From: Dehalococcoidia bacterium
Lineage (GTDB): Bacteria; Chloroflexota; Dehalococcoidia; Lucifugimonadales; GCA-2712585
DNA length: 43,435 nt
Direction of reading: 5' to 3'
NCBI GenBank assembly: GCA_002712585.1
Contig: PAUC01000002.1
Coordinates: 44,932-88,366, forward strand
Part shown: in pieces, positions 25,621 to 34,394 of the stretch
Numbering within the stretch: position 1 is the first letter of the stretch
Layout of the letters: each line of letters begins with the position of its first letter
Made by a program: the position numbers and the translations under genes
The notes under the pieces: generated by a model
Databases searched by the model: none
Told to the model about the DNA's origin: nothing
Seen by the model: only the letters and a program-made list of their open reading frames with translations

Positions 25621-27081
25621 CTACGATAACGAAGACCTAGCCGATTCTAACCGCCTAATACACCTATCTCTCCCAAGAACTTCCATTGTCGCAAATAGGG
25701 GAGGCGAACTCTTCTTACCAGTTAGAGCCATTCGCAACATACCTAGAAATTGCCCGCGAGACAACTCTAATTGACTGTTAAGATCTAGCAAGCATTTCTC
25801 GAGATTTTGAACATTGAAGGAGTCAATTGCTCTAAGTTCCCTTAATGTGACATTAAGAGCGAATAATGTCACATTCACGTCCATACCCTTTTGAAGCAAC
25901 TCCATGATCTCCAAGTTAATATCATCCAAGAAGAAAAATTCAGTCAATTCCTGCGCTTCAGAAAGTAATTTAAGCCTTTCTTGTATCAAAGACACTACCT
26001 TTAACAAATAATCACGACTCACACCAGTCGGTATGCTTAAGGCTTGGTTAGGAAATTCTTTCCAGTAATCTTCTAATCGAACTGTCAAATCATCGAGATT
26101 CATGGACCTTATATATAACCCATTCATCCAATCAAGTTTCTCTTTATTAAATATAGCAGCTGACTTAACTACCCTATCCAATGAAAATTCTTTGACCAGA
26201 GTCTCTTGAGTAAGAATCTCAGTATGGTCATCTAATGACCATCCCAAAAGCGCCATAAAATTAATCATCGTGTCTGGCAAGTATCCCATTTCTTTGTATT
26301 CAAGAGCCGACGTAGCACCATGCCTTTTAGAGAGCTTAGACTTATCAGGGCCCAGTATCATTGGCATATGACCAAACAAAGGAGCATCCCAATTTAAAGC
26401 TTGGTATATCATCAAATGCTTGGGCGTGCTGGGTAACCACTCCTCGGCCCTCAAAACATGCGTTATCTCCATCAAATGATCATCGACAACACTAGCTAAG
26501 TGATAGGTTGGGTATCCATCAGATTTCAGGATTACAAAATCGTCCAAAAGATTACTGTCCCAAGAAACCTTTCCCCTAATTAAATCTTCTAGGATAATCG
26601 ATCTATCATTGGGCATACGGAACCTAACCACCTTTTGCTTAGATGCGCCGTACATGTTTTCTTTTTCGGAAGTAGGCAAATTCAAGCAATGCCTATCATA
26701 TCCCGTGGGTTGTTTGAGGGTTTGTTGTCTTTTCCTCATATCGGTAAGTCTTTCTGGGGTGCAATAGCAATAATAGGCTTGTTCATCTTTTATCAACTGA
26801 TCCGTAATGGATACATAAAGTCTTAACCTTTGAGATTGGAAATATGGGCCATAAGGCCCTTCTACATTGGGCCCCTCGTCCCATTGTAAGCCCAACCAAG
26901 CTAAAGCCTCGAGAATCGAGTCCAATGCCCCACTCACGAGTCTATTCTGATCAGTGTCCTCCACACGGACGATGAACTTACCACCATGGCGCCGAGCAAA
27001 AAGCCAGTTGAACATAGCAGTACGTATATTTCCAACGTGAGGAAATCCTGTAGGACTTGGTGCAAATCTGACTCTAATCAT
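25621..27081 (-). CDS. gltX: Glutamyl-tRNA synthetase
   Basis: This class I aminoacyl-tRNA synthetase charges tRNA-Glu (or tRNA-Glu and tRNA-Gln in non-discriminating forms). The 486-residue protein has RFAPSPTGFPHVGN with the HIGH-type motif at residues 15-18, the conserved EDTD segment, and KLSKRHGA (about residues 249-256) as the KMSKS-type motif. The C-terminal helical domain (about residues 320-486) is the anticodon-binding part. Its ATG overlaps the rluD stop by four bases, indicating coupling within lspA-rluD-gltX. Whether it also charges tRNA-Gln cannot be told here. Confidence 0.97.
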   Translation of the reverse strand: MIRVRFAPSPTGFPHVGNIRTAMFNWLFARRHGGKFIVRVEDTDQNRLVSGALDSILEALAWLGLQWDEGPNVEGPYGPYFQSQRLRLYVSITDQLIKDEQAYYCYCTPERLTDMRKRQQTLKQPTGYDRHCLNLPTSEKENMYGASKQKVVRFRMPNDRSIILEDLIRGKVSWDSNLLDDFVILKSDGYPTYHLASVVDDHLMEITHVLRAEEWLPSTPKHLMIYQALNWDAPLFGHMPMILGPDKSKLSKRHGATSALEYKEMGYLPDTMINFMALLGWSLDDHTEILTQETLVKEFSLDRVVKSAAIFNKEKLDWMNGLYIRSMNLDDLTVRLEDYWKEFPNQALSIPTGVSRDYLLKVVSLIQERLKLLSEAQELTEFFFLDDINLEIMELLQKGMDVNVTLFALNVTLRELRAIDSFNVQNLEKCLLDLNSQLELSRGQFLGMLRMALTGKKSSPPLFATMEVLGRDRCIRRLESARSSLS

Positions 27082-28007
27082 AAAACTTTATCGTCCTTAT
27101 TAGTTTCATTGACTGAAGACATTTTGGCTAATTCATTCAAAATAAATTTTAGGTTGCTTGGAAGACAAGATCTCATTTCAATTACCTTTCCATTATCCGG
27201 GTGTAGAAAAGTCAAACTATGGGCATGGAGAAAATGGTGCGGAAGTAATGAGTTCTGTGTGCCGTATATATAATCTCCGAACAGTGGATGACCTATTGAT
27301 GCCATGTGCACTCTGATCTGATGAGTCCGCCCAGTCTCCGGTTTAATCTCCACGACTGTATGATTATCCAAAACTTTTTGTTTCCAGAAAAAGGTTCGAG
27401 CCTCTTTACCGTCTGCGACAACTGCCATGCGCTTCCTATTGATACGGTCTCTACCGATTGACCCATTAATAAGCCCCTTTTGGGGTTTCAAAATACCTGT
27501 TACCAACGCAATATATCGCTTCACCACAAGTCTTTCCTTGAACTGCTGAGAAATATTGGTGTGGGCTTTCCCTGTTTTTGCTACTACCATTAGACCAGAA
27601 GTATCTTTATCTAATCTATGTACGATTCCCGGTCGCTGTATACCGCCAATCCCCGGCAAATCAGGATACCTATACAACAACGCATTAACCAAAGTGCCAG
27701 TTTCATGTCCAGGGCCGGGATGGGCACTAATTCCAGCAGGTTTATCAACTACCACCAAGCAATCATCTTCGTATAGCACCTTTATGGGTATCGATTCAGG
27801 TATCACGTCGAGTCTCTTGGGTGGAGGTATACTAATAGAGATTCTATCGCCTATCCTAACTTTGTCACTTACCTTAGGCCGCACACCATTCAACAACACA
27901 TAACCTTGGTTTGATAGCTTTTTAATGTGCTCTCTACTCAACCCCAATTCCTTACCATAAAGAAACTGATCGATACGATTAGCATTAACAGTAGCTACTA
28001 TATTCAT
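27078..28007 (-). CDS. rluD: RluA/RluD-family 23S rRNA pseudouridine synthase
   Basis: This enzyme converts specific uridines in 23S rRNA to pseudouridine. The 309-residue protein has an N-terminal S4 domain (residues 1-55; IDQFLYGKELGLSREHIKKL) and the catalytic domain with PGIVHRLDKDTSGLMVVAK (catalytic Asp133) and GRTHQIRVHM. The ATG at 28007 is chosen because AAAGAG, overlapping the lspA stop, lies four bases upstream. The longer frame from 28034 overlaps lspA and lacks a ribosome site. RluD assignment over RluC or RluA is by the usual lspA-rluD neighbourhood. Confidence 0.92.
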   Translation of the reverse strand: MNIVATVNANRIDQFLYGKELGLSREHIKKLSNQGYVLLNGVRPKVSDKVRIGDRISISIPPPKRLDVIPESIPIKVLYEDDCLVVVDKPAGISAHPGPGHETGTLVNALLYRYPDLPGIGGIQRPGIVHRLDKDTSGLMVVAKTGKAHTNISQQFKERLVVKRYIALVTGILKPQKGLINGSIGRDRINRKRMAVVADGKEARTFFWKQKVLDNHTVVEIKPETGRTHQIRVHMASIGHPLFGDYIYGTQNSLLPHHFLHAHSLTFLHPDNGKVIEMRSCLPSNLKFILNELAKMSSVNETNKDDKVL

Positions 28008-28014
28008 AAACTCT

Positions 28015-28548
28015 TTAGTCAGAAAATTTTCCATATATTTTACTACGTATGAACAATTCAGTGGTTGATAGCCTCATTTTCACCTTGCGCCTAGGGAACG
28101 CTAACAACCAGACCAATATAATTATTCCTACTACAACCGCACTATCGGCTATGTTAAACACAGGCCATAGACCGATTTTAATGAAATCAGTCACTCGACC
28201 ATAAAGAACACGATCAAGCAAATTACCAAATGCGCCGCCCAATTGGAGGCCCAAACTCATACGAAATAATATGCTTGGGATATAGTGTGCCCAGTAAACG
28301 TAGAATAATACGCCGATCCCAACTATCGACGCTAATATCAGAATGGTCGTATGTTGTTGAAATAATCCAAATGCTGACCCAGTATTATAAGTACACACCA
28401 ACTGTATGGGGCCACTACTAGGGATTGTTCGAAAAGGACAAAGGTTTTGTTCAACAAATAATTTTGTGAGCTGATCCGATAGATATATGAATCCTATTAC
28501 AACTAATATTATCCAATCATTTTTTCGAGAGCTCAAAGCCTTTACCAA
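28015..28548 (-). CDS. lspA: Lipoprotein signal peptidase II
   Basis: LspA cleaves the signal peptide of diacylglyceryl-modified prolipoproteins. The 177-residue protein has four hydrophobic segments and the family blocks SDQLTKLFV, YNTGSAFGLF, GGAFGNLLDRVLYGRVTDFI (catalytic Asp121) and FNIADSAVVVG (catalytic Asp135). The start is TTG, with GGGGG seven bases upstream and no better codon. It leads the lspA-rluD-gltX unit. It could process the lipoprotein protease encoded about 1.3 kb away. Confidence 0.95.
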   Translation of the reverse strand: MVKALSSRKNDWIILVVIGFIYLSDQLTKLFVEQNLCPFRTIPSSGPIQLVCTYNTGSAFGLFQQHTTILILASIVGIGVLFYVYWAHYIPSILFRMSLGLQLGGAFGNLLDRVLYGRVTDFIKIGLWPVFNIADSAVVVGIIILVWLLAFPRRKVKMRLSTTELFIRSKIYGKFSD

Positions 28549-28691
28549 AAACTATCCCCCAAAACGTCCCTTACAAAATTAATAGTTTGCCCCTAGATTT
28601 TTTTCAGATCACAAGCAAGGCATTAAATCCAAATACAGGTATGGCGCCAAACGAGAATTCCTACTATCATCTTAAAATCGATGATTAGTAT

Positions 28692-28721
28692 TTGGCAAGC
28701 CATATCAGGGTGATGTATGTT
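28692..28721 (+). promoter_or_regulatory. Possible promoter of ltaE
   Basis: TTGGCA (28692-28697), an 18-bp spacer and TATGTT (28716-28721) lie about 40 bases before the ltaE start. The -35 matches five of six positions and the -10 four of six. Confidence 0.35.
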
Positions 28722-28760
28722 GAACCCCGATTCGCGATTTGTATCATGAAGAGGTGATTT

Positions 28761-29810
28761 TTGAACGTTATTGATTTACGAAGCGACACAGTTACATTAC
28801 CTACGGATGAGATGAGGAAAGCGATTGCAACCGCTACCTTGGGTGACGATGTATCTGGAGAAGACCCTACAGTAAACAAGCTTGAACAAAAGGCTGCAGA
28901 TCTCACAGGCAAGGAAGCCTCTCTACTAGTAAGTAGTGGAACCCAAGGGAACCTTATTGCGATATTAGCAAACTGTCAAAACGGTGACGAGATCATTGTT
29001 GGCGAAAACGCTCATATTTTTTGGAATGAATCCGCAGGTGCCGCAGCACTTGGCGGCGTCCAAACACATCTAGTTAGAAATCAACCTCAGGGAGCACTAG
29101 ATCCTTCGGAGGTATCTAGTGCTATTAGACCCAAGGGTAATCCCCATTTTCCGCCCACATCTCTAATATGCCTCGAAAATACCCAAAATATATCTAATGG
29201 TGGGGTACTAACTGTGGACGACACAAAGGATATATGGGACATCGCAAATCAGAACCAAATTAAGGTCCACCTCGATGGAGCCAGGATCTTTAACGCAGCA
29301 GTATACCTGGAGACCCCAGTGAAGGAGCTAGTGAAATATACAGACACCTTAACGTTTTGCCTATCCAAAGGTTTAAGTGCACCTGTAGGGTCTCTCCTAT
29401 GCGGGGATAGGGACTTTATAACAAGGGCACGTAGGTGGCGCAAAATGCTGGGAGGTGGAATGAGACAAGCGGGGATTATAGCCGCTGCTGGAATAGTAGC
29501 ACTTGATTCCATGATAGAAAGACTCCGAGATGATCACACAAATGCCCTTAGATTCTCTGATGGGCTTTCTACCATCCCTGGAATTATCCATGATCCATCT
29601 ACTGTCCAAACTAACATTCTATTTTTTGATATCGATCCGATGGTTGGAACTATGCCTGAATTTGTTAGTGAACTGGAAAAATCGGGTATCAGGGTTCATT
29701 CCATATATGGAAGAATTCGGTTGGTCACTCATCGACATATCACTCACAAAGAGGTAGATATTGCCCTTCAAACAATTGCGAAGGTATTGAAATCCATGGG
29801 ATATAACTGA
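28761..29810 (+). CDS. ltaE: Low-specificity L-threonine aldolase
   Basis: This PLP enzyme cleaves L-threonine or L-allo-threonine to glycine and acetaldehyde. The 349-residue protein starts MNVIDLRSDTVTLPT, the family signature. His85 lies in GENAHIFWNE (stacking on PLP), LDGARIFNAA binds the pyridine nitrogen, and the Schiff-base Lys203 is in FCLSKGLSAPVGS. The start is TTG with AGAGGTG about five bases upstream and yields the conserved N-terminus exactly. Members of this family also include other beta-hydroxy amino acid aldolases. Confidence 0.93.
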   Translation: MNVIDLRSDTVTLPTDEMRKAIATATLGDDVSGEDPTVNKLEQKAADLTGKEASLLVSSGTQGNLIAILANCQNGDEIIVGENAHIFWNESAGAAALGGVQTHLVRNQPQGALDPSEVSSAIRPKGNPHFPPTSLICLENTQNISNGGVLTVDDTKDIWDIANQNQIKVHLDGARIFNAAVYLETPVKELVKYTDTLTFCLSKGLSAPVGSLLCGDRDFITRARRWRKMLGGGMRQAGIIAAAGIVALDSMIERLRDDHTNALRFSDGLSTIPGIIHDPSTVQTNILFFDIDPMVGTMPEFVSELEKSGIRVHSIYGRIRLVTHRHITHKEVDIALQTIAKVLKSMGYN

Positions 29811-29871
29811 GATCCTTTATAGAGACCCTAATTCATGTGAGCTATTGATTTAGGCAAATCAAAAACCTGTC

Positions 29872-30951
29872 ATGCCATATATTCGTGCACCATATTTTTT
29901 TCTCCCTTTACTTTTCTTTATTTTTTCGTCATGCATTAATGAGACTATTCCGAGAACCCATGATCTCCCCACTCCCAAAATAGAAGTAACAGACACCCAA
30001 GCATCAGTACTCATTGATAACAATTCAATCCAACCAACAACTCCGGATATCCGAGCAACAATTTCCGCATTGATAAAAGAAGCCCTTGCTACTACGGTTC
30101 CAGATCCGAATGCGATCCCTAGTCCAACCATAGATATCCTTCCTCAAGAATATATATTAGATCGGCTGTCACAGTTAGAAAACACTGTCTATGTTACTCC
30201 TACCCCCACTATGACCCCTGTGCCAACTCCAACTCCTACACCTACGCCCACACCTACGCCTACACCCACCCCTAAACCTCTACCTACTCCTACTCCTACT
30301 CCTACTCCAAAGCCTATTCCAACACCTACTAAAACATTGCCGAAAATGTTAGAACTAGTTCTTCCTTCTGTAGTAAAGGTGAAAGCTATCAGTTCTACTG
30401 AAGAAGGGGCTGGAACCGGAGTTATATTTTCGGTAGATGAGGAAACGGGCAGAGCCTTTATTCTCACAAATGATCACGTAATTGCAGGTTCAGATCAAAT
30501 CATAGTATCCGGTCAATTCCATGGTTCACTTACTGGGGTCCCCTATCGTCGAAACCAAGTGCAAGATTTAGCTGTGATACACGTATGTTGCGACAAACAA
30601 TTCAGACCTATAGCGTTCGGTGATAGTCTCACATTGGAACTAGGGTCGGATGTAATCGCTATAGGATTCGCCTTAGACTACCCGGGAGCTCCATCGATTA
30701 CTAAAGGTATTGTTTCGGGTATTAGACCCGAGCCGGAGCACGATCGTTGGTTGGTACAGACCGATGCACCGTTAAACCCAGGAAACAGTGGTGGGCCTCT
30801 CTTGACCACAGAAGGTCGCATGATAGGACTAAATACTTTCGGTATAAAAGGAGAACCTGGAGAGACTCCAATAGAAAACTTCGGGTTCGCAGTTGCAGAG
30901 CAGACTATAACAGAAAGTTTGGCCCTTTTATCCCTTGACTTAACCCATTAG
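29872..30951 (+). CDS. Lipoprotein trypsin-like serine protease with Pro-Thr linker
   Basis: This 359-residue S1-type (HtrA-like) protease is exported as a lipoprotein. A hydrophobic signal ends in IFSSC with lipidation Cys21. A low-complexity stalk of Thr-Pro repeats (about residues 108-154) joins it to the protease domain. The triad is His202 (TNDHVIAG), Asp232 (QDLAVI) and Ser306 (NPGNSGGPL). There is no PDZ domain, unlike DegP/HtrA. Cys239-Cys240 in HVCCD are unusual for the family. No ribosome site is visible before the ATG. It probably acts outside the membrane in protein quality control or processing. ltaE upstream is co-directional with a 61-bp gap. Confidence 0.9.
   Translation: MPYIRAPYFFLPLLFFIFSSCINETIPRTHDLPTPKIEVTDTQASVLIDNNSIQPTTPDIRATISALIKEALATTVPDPNAIPSPTIDILPQEYILDRLSQLENTVYVTPTPTMTPVPTPTPTPTPTPTPTPTPKPLPTPTPTPTPKPIPTPTKTLPKMLELVLPSVVKVKAISSTEEGAGTGVIFSVDEETGRAFILTNDHVIAGSDQIIVSGQFHGSLTGVPYRRNQVQDLAVIHVCCDKQFRPIAFGDSLTLELGSDVIAIGFALDYPGAPSITKGIVSGIRPEPEHDRWLVQTDAPLNPGNSGGPLLTTEGRMIGLNTFGIKGEPGETPIENFGFAVAEQTITESLALLSLDLTH
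30193..30333 (+). repeat. Tandem Pro-Thr codon repeat in the protease gene
   Basis: About 140 bases of short imperfect repeats (mainly CCTACN/CCAACN-type hexamers) encode PTPTPTP runs interrupted by PKPLP and PKPIP. Codon third positions vary, so it is selected as protein rather than being a pure microsatellite, but length change by slippage is plausible. Confidence 0.85.
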
Positions 30952-31012
30952 TACAGAATTAACTGGTTGTTCAATTTTTACTATCTATACGACTAGTTAA
31001 TCTCGTTTCAGT

Positions 31013-32302
31013 TTATGGATTATCATGTATACCAGGGAAATAGTACTTCGTTGACTGTAACGATGGTGGAAGATAGTCTTGATCGACAACATTTCCTGGA
31101 AAATCATGTGGATATTTATATGATTTACCATAGTCAATCTGTTGATTAGCCCTATTACTCACATTCCTCATATGAAAAGGAACTGGCTCATGTCGTGTCC
31201 TTTTTGCATCCTTCAAAGCAAGGTCAATCGCCTTGTACACAGAATTACTTTTGTGACTAAGCGCCAGATATACAGTTGCCTCTGCAAGTGGAATCCTCCC
31301 CTCTGGCAACCCTACAAAATGAATGGCCTGTTGGGCAGCAATTGATACTCCCAACGCTCCTGGATTAGCAAGGCCTATATCCTCAGCCGCTAGGACAACC
31401 AGGCGGCGAGCGATAAACATCGGATCTTCTCCTGCCTCCAACATCCTTGCCAACCAGTACAATGCCGCATCTGGATCAGAACCACGAACCGATTTTATAA
31501 AGGCGCTTATGAAATTATAATGATCCTCTCCATCTTTCCTAAATGAGACAATATTGCGCTGTAAGGCATCTTCTATGATAGCGAGATTGACTAGCCTCAC
31601 TTTATCACTTGATAGTTTACTGGCCTTGACCGCTACATCTAATGTGTTAAGTGCAAGCCTAGCATCGCCGTTCACAATATCTGCTAAGAATTTAGCTGCC
31701 TTATCTTCAATAACCGCGGAGTATGACCCCAAACCCCTATGACAGTCTGATATAGCTCGATTTATGAGAATCTCAATGTGATTTGAACCCAATCTATCCA
31801 ATGTGAACACTCTACTTCTAGAGAGGAGCGGAGGAATGATCTCAAAGCCGGGATTTTCAGTCGTGGCTCCGATTAGGATGAATACACCGTCTTCAACATA
31901 TGGCAATATGACGTCTTGTTGAGCTTTGTTAAACCTATGTATTTCATCAATAAATAAAATAGTCTGCTGGCCAGTAGATCTCACTAGCTTTTGGGCTTCC
32001 ATTACTATTTTACGTATCTCTGCCACACCTGACGCCACGCCACTAACTCCAATAAAGTAAGAGTTAGATTTGCCTCCAACAAGTCTCGCCAAAGTGGTCT
32101 TTCCCGAACCTGGTGGGCCCCACAGAACAAAAGAAGGGATATCATCATCTTCAACGAAATTCCTGAAAACACATCCTTTCCCTAACAAATGGTCCTGCCC
32201 TAACATTTCGTCGAGAGTTTGAGGGCGCATCCGAGTAGAAAGTGGTTGATACGTTGACTGTTTGCTTGCATAGGCATCCTCAAACATGTATTGGTGGCTC
32301 AA
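31013..32302 (-). CDS. rarA: Replication-associated recombination protein A (RarA/MgsA)
   Basis: This AAA+ ATPase acts at stalled replication forks and resembles clamp-loader subunits. The 429-residue protein shows RMRPQTLDEMLGQDHLL, Walker A GPPGSGKT (residues 62-69), Walker B FIDEIHRFNKAQQD, sensor IGATTENP and the C-terminal tetramerisation region with LVVLAAEDIGLA. The start at TTG 32302 has GGAGGTG about ten bases upstream; an in-frame ATG at 32287 is an alternative. It is divergent from the CPBP protease and converges on the lipoprotein protease. Confidence 0.95.
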   Translation of the reverse strand: MSHQYMFEDAYASKQSTYQPLSTRMRPQTLDEMLGQDHLLGKGCVFRNFVEDDDIPSFVLWGPPGSGKTTLARLVGGKSNSYFIGVSGVASGVAEIRKIVMEAQKLVRSTGQQTILFIDEIHRFNKAQQDVILPYVEDGVFILIGATTENPGFEIIPPLLSRSRVFTLDRLGSNHIEILINRAISDCHRGLGSYSAVIEDKAAKFLADIVNGDARLALNTLDVAVKASKLSSDKVRLVNLAIIEDALQRNIVSFRKDGEDHYNFISAFIKSVRGSDPDAALYWLARMLEAGEDPMFIARRLVVLAAEDIGLANPGALGVSIAAQQAIHFVGLPEGRIPLAEATVYLALSHKSNSVYKAIDLALKDAKRTRHEPVPFHMRNVSNRANQQIDYGKSYKYPHDFPGNVVDQDYLPPSLQSTKYYFPGIHDNP

Positions 32303-32405
32303 AGTTTATCGCACCTCCATAACATTCTTGGACCGTTTATCTTCTATCCAACTTCCGGTATTGCTCCTTGGTGAAAGGCGTGTTAGGTTGGACTTTCTCA
32401 AGATC

Positions 32406-33146
32406 ATGCAAGACCAGATTAACAGAAAACCTTATTCTTTTGTTCCATGGCAATTAAAAGATGTAACTCTTGCTATATTGTTGTGGTTTATTGGAACAGT
32501 AACGATAGGAATTATCGTCCTTGGGTTAACCGACCCGACTCAATCTCTGGCGATAATCATAACTTTGGTTACGAATAGCTTCATTCTAATTTTTTTGTCC
32601 CTTGGGTTAGGGCCACTACGCTACAGGTCGACTCTACGAACTTTGGGTTTGGTACGACCAACGAAACTCCTACCTTCCCTACTACTCTGGCCAATAGTCG
32701 CCTTATTGGCTAATTCATGCTTTTTGGCACTCTACATATCACTACTATCAGTTCTTAACATAGCACCTCCAGACCCTGTGCCATTCAATACCAATTTGTC
32801 AATTATATCTCTCATAATCATAGGATTATTTGTGATAATCATAGGCCCCCTGGCTGAAGAACTATTCTTTAGAGGCTTTATTTTCCCAGCCATCACAAAA
32901 AGATTTGGTTTATTTTTTGGTGCCGCGGGAAATGCACTTGTATTCGCCCTTTTCCACATTGACCCGGTTCTATATCTTCCAACCTTTGTCGCAGGTCTCA
33001 TTCTTACGTTTCTGTACACTAAAACGCACTCACTAACAAGTAGTTTTATAGCGCATGGAACACAAAATTGCATAGCTTTTTTGGGGACAATCGCCGCCTC
33101 GGATTTGGAGCAAACGACGGCGTTATGGAACCATATGCTATACTAA
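32406..33146 (+). CDS. CPBP family intramembrane glutamic endopeptidase
   Basis: This 246-residue membrane protein (six or more hydrophobic segments) belongs to the CPBP/Abi family related to Rce1. Motifs are AEELFFRGFI (Glu151, Glu152, Arg156), ALFHID (His184) and FIAHGTQN (His217). Such proteins cleave near prenylated C-termini in eukaryotes; in bacteria many are linked to bacteriocin immunity or signalling. The frame is open from 32286 but overlaps the rarA 5' end and adds a non-conserved soluble stretch, so I take ATG 32406, although its ribosome site is weak. It precedes trpA. Confidence 0.85.
   Translation: MQDQINRKPYSFVPWQLKDVTLAILLWFIGTVTIGIIVLGLTDPTQSLAIIITLVTNSFILIFLSLGLGPLRYRSTLRTLGLVRPTKLLPSLLLWPIVALLANSCFLALYISLLSVLNIAPPDPVPFNTNLSIISLIIIGLFVIIIGPLAEELFFRGFIFPAITKRFGLFFGAAGNALVFALFHIDPVLYLPTFVAGLILTFLYTKTHSLTSSFIAHGTQNCIAFLGTIAASDLEQTTALWNHMLY
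33136..33144 (+). promoter_or_regulatory. Possible extended -10 of trpA-aroH
   Basis: TGCTATACT (-10 at 33139-33144) overlaps the 3' end of the CPBP gene. A start near 33151 would leave a leader of about 28 bases to the AUU start of trpA. Confidence 0.35.
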
Positions 33147-33179
33147 TAAATAACTTCTAGGCACACACGGAGTTAACAA

Positions 33180-33995
33180 ATTAACCGTATTCTACATAAA
33201 TTCGCCCAAACACGGATGGAACGGCGAACAGCACTATTTATTTACCTAACAGCGGGCTATCCTGATCTTGTAACGACTCGAGAACTAATACCTGCGCTGG
33301 TAGCCGCAGGAGCTGATGCTATTGAGATAGGAATACCTTTCAGCGACCCATTGGCAGACGGAGCTACGATACAGGAATCTACCTTCCACGCCCTTAAACA
33401 AAAGGTCAACGTGCAGGATTGTCTCAACATAGTCAAGGACTTGCGGGACAAAATCCCAACCACCCCATTAATCTTAATGGGTTATTACAACCCCTTGTTT
33501 AACTACGGTCTTGAGAGATTTTGCCGCGAGGCATCATCTAGCGGATTAGACGGCCTGATTGTTCCGGATTTGCCAGCCGATGAATCACAGCCATTGCTAG
33601 ACCAATGCCAAATAACTGGAATAGATCTCGTGCCTTTATTACCGCCCAACAGTAGTGATAAGAGAATAGAATTCGTTTGTTCTAAGGCTAAGGGTTTTAT
33701 TTACTGCGTAACCGTGACCGGAATTACCGGAACACGTGATTTTCTTCCGGATGACCTAGCTCCGTTTATCAAACGAGTCCGCGCCCATACCAACCTTCCT
33801 TTGGGACTAGGGTTTGGGATATCAACCAGCGAACACATGAAAAAGATCGGGCAAATTGCAGATGCAGGCATTGTCGGAAGTGCCTTGGTGAAAATATTGC
33901 AAAGCTATTCGAAAACCGAGATAAAACAAAAAGCTATGGATTTTGTAAAGGAACTACGTGGATCATCAAATAACTCAGGCGAGGAGGAATCTTAG
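33180..33995 (+). CDS. trpA: Tryptophan synthase alpha subunit, apparent AUU start
   Basis: TrpA cleaves indole-3-glycerol phosphate to indole for TrpB. The first ATG in frame is at 33216, but that would lose the N-terminal helix. Upstream codons from ATT 33180 read NRILHKFAQTR, the normal TrpA N-terminus. This start places catalytic Glu49 (AIEIGIP) and Asp60 (PLADG) at exactly the canonical numbers and gives 271 residues. GGAG lies seven bases before the ATT, and no standard start codon occurs between the upstream in-frame stop and 33216. PLLPPNSSD and GLGFGIS are also present. trpB is not adjacent. aroH starts with a one-base overlap of the trpA stop. Confidence 0.93.
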   Translation: MNRILHKFAQTRMERRTALFIYLTAGYPDLVTTRELIPALVAAGADAIEIGIPFSDPLADGATIQESTFHALKQKVNVQDCLNIVKDLRDKIPTTPLILMGYYNPLFNYGLERFCREASSSGLDGLIVPDLPADESQPLLDQCQITGIDLVPLLPPNSSDKRIEFVCSKAKGFIYCVTVTGITGTRDFLPDDLAPFIKRVRAHTNLPLGLGFGISTSEHMKKIGQIADAGIVGSALVKILQSYSKTEIKQKAMDFVKELRGSSNNSGEEES

Positions 33996-34363
33996 TGACC
34001 AAATGCTTGGCAATAAGAGGGGCTACAACAGCCGAAAGAAACACGAAAGACGCGATCATAAATGCGACTACTGAATTATTGCTAGAGATAGTGCGCGTTA
34101 ACGACCTTGCAATCGAACAGATAGCTGCCGCTTGGTTTTCAACAACGACCGACCTGAATGCCGAATTTCCAGCACTTGCCATAAGAAAACTAGGTTGGAT
34201 GAACGTAGGAATGCTTTGTGCTCATGAAATGTCGGTCCCAAACTCCTTGCCCCAATGTATTAGGGTTCTTATACTCATTAATACTGATAATACCCCAGAG
34301 GACTTGGCATACGTATACCTCAAGGGAGCGGTAGGTCTTAGGACTCAAGGGCTGGACTCTTAA
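33995..34363 (+). CDS. aroH: Chorismate mutase, AroH class
   Basis: This enzyme rearranges chorismate to prephenate, the branch toward Phe and Tyr. The 122-residue protein is the trimeric pseudo-alpha/beta-barrel (B. subtilis AroH) type, not the helical AroQ type. It opens CLAIRGATTAERNTKDAI, then AWFSTTTDLNAEFPALAIR, MLCAHEM and CIRVLILINTD, with a C-terminal YLKGAVGLR. The GTG start overlaps the trpA stop by one base, with GAGGAGG eight bases upstream. It sits between trpA and DAHP synthase, forming a compact aromatic gene group. Confidence 0.93.
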   Translation: MTKCLAIRGATTAERNTKDAIINATTELLLEIVRVNDLAIEQIAAAWFSTTTDLNAEFPALAIRKLGWMNVGMLCAHEMSVPNSLPQCIRVLILINTDNTPEDLAYVYLKGAVGLRTQGLDS

Positions 34364-34376
34364 ACATTTTGTCAAA

Positions 34377-34394
34377 TAATATCGTACGATATTA
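34377..34394. promoter_or_regulatory. 18-bp perfect palindrome before aroF (candidate operator)
   Basis: TAATATCGTACGATATTA is an exact 18-bp palindrome in the 86-bp gap between aroH and aroF. Its right end overlaps a second dyad, ATTAGG (34391-34396) and CCTAAT (34403-34408). TTGTCA (34369-34374) could be a -35 box. It is a plausible binding site for a dimeric repressor; there is no T-run, so a terminator is unlikely. Confidence 0.5.

Noticed and set aside
30193-30333. CRISPR-like or tandem DNA array
   Set aside because: The repeats are 6-bp codon pairs inside a protein stalk, with no spacers.
30958-31003. Hairpin ATTAACT/AGTTAAT between the lipoprotein protease and rarA
   Set aside because: The loop is about 30 bases and there is no T-run; too weak to call a terminator.
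32286-32405. N-terminal extension of the CPBP protease
   Set aside because: It overlaps the divergent rarA 5' end, adds non-conserved soluble sequence and has no ribosome site.
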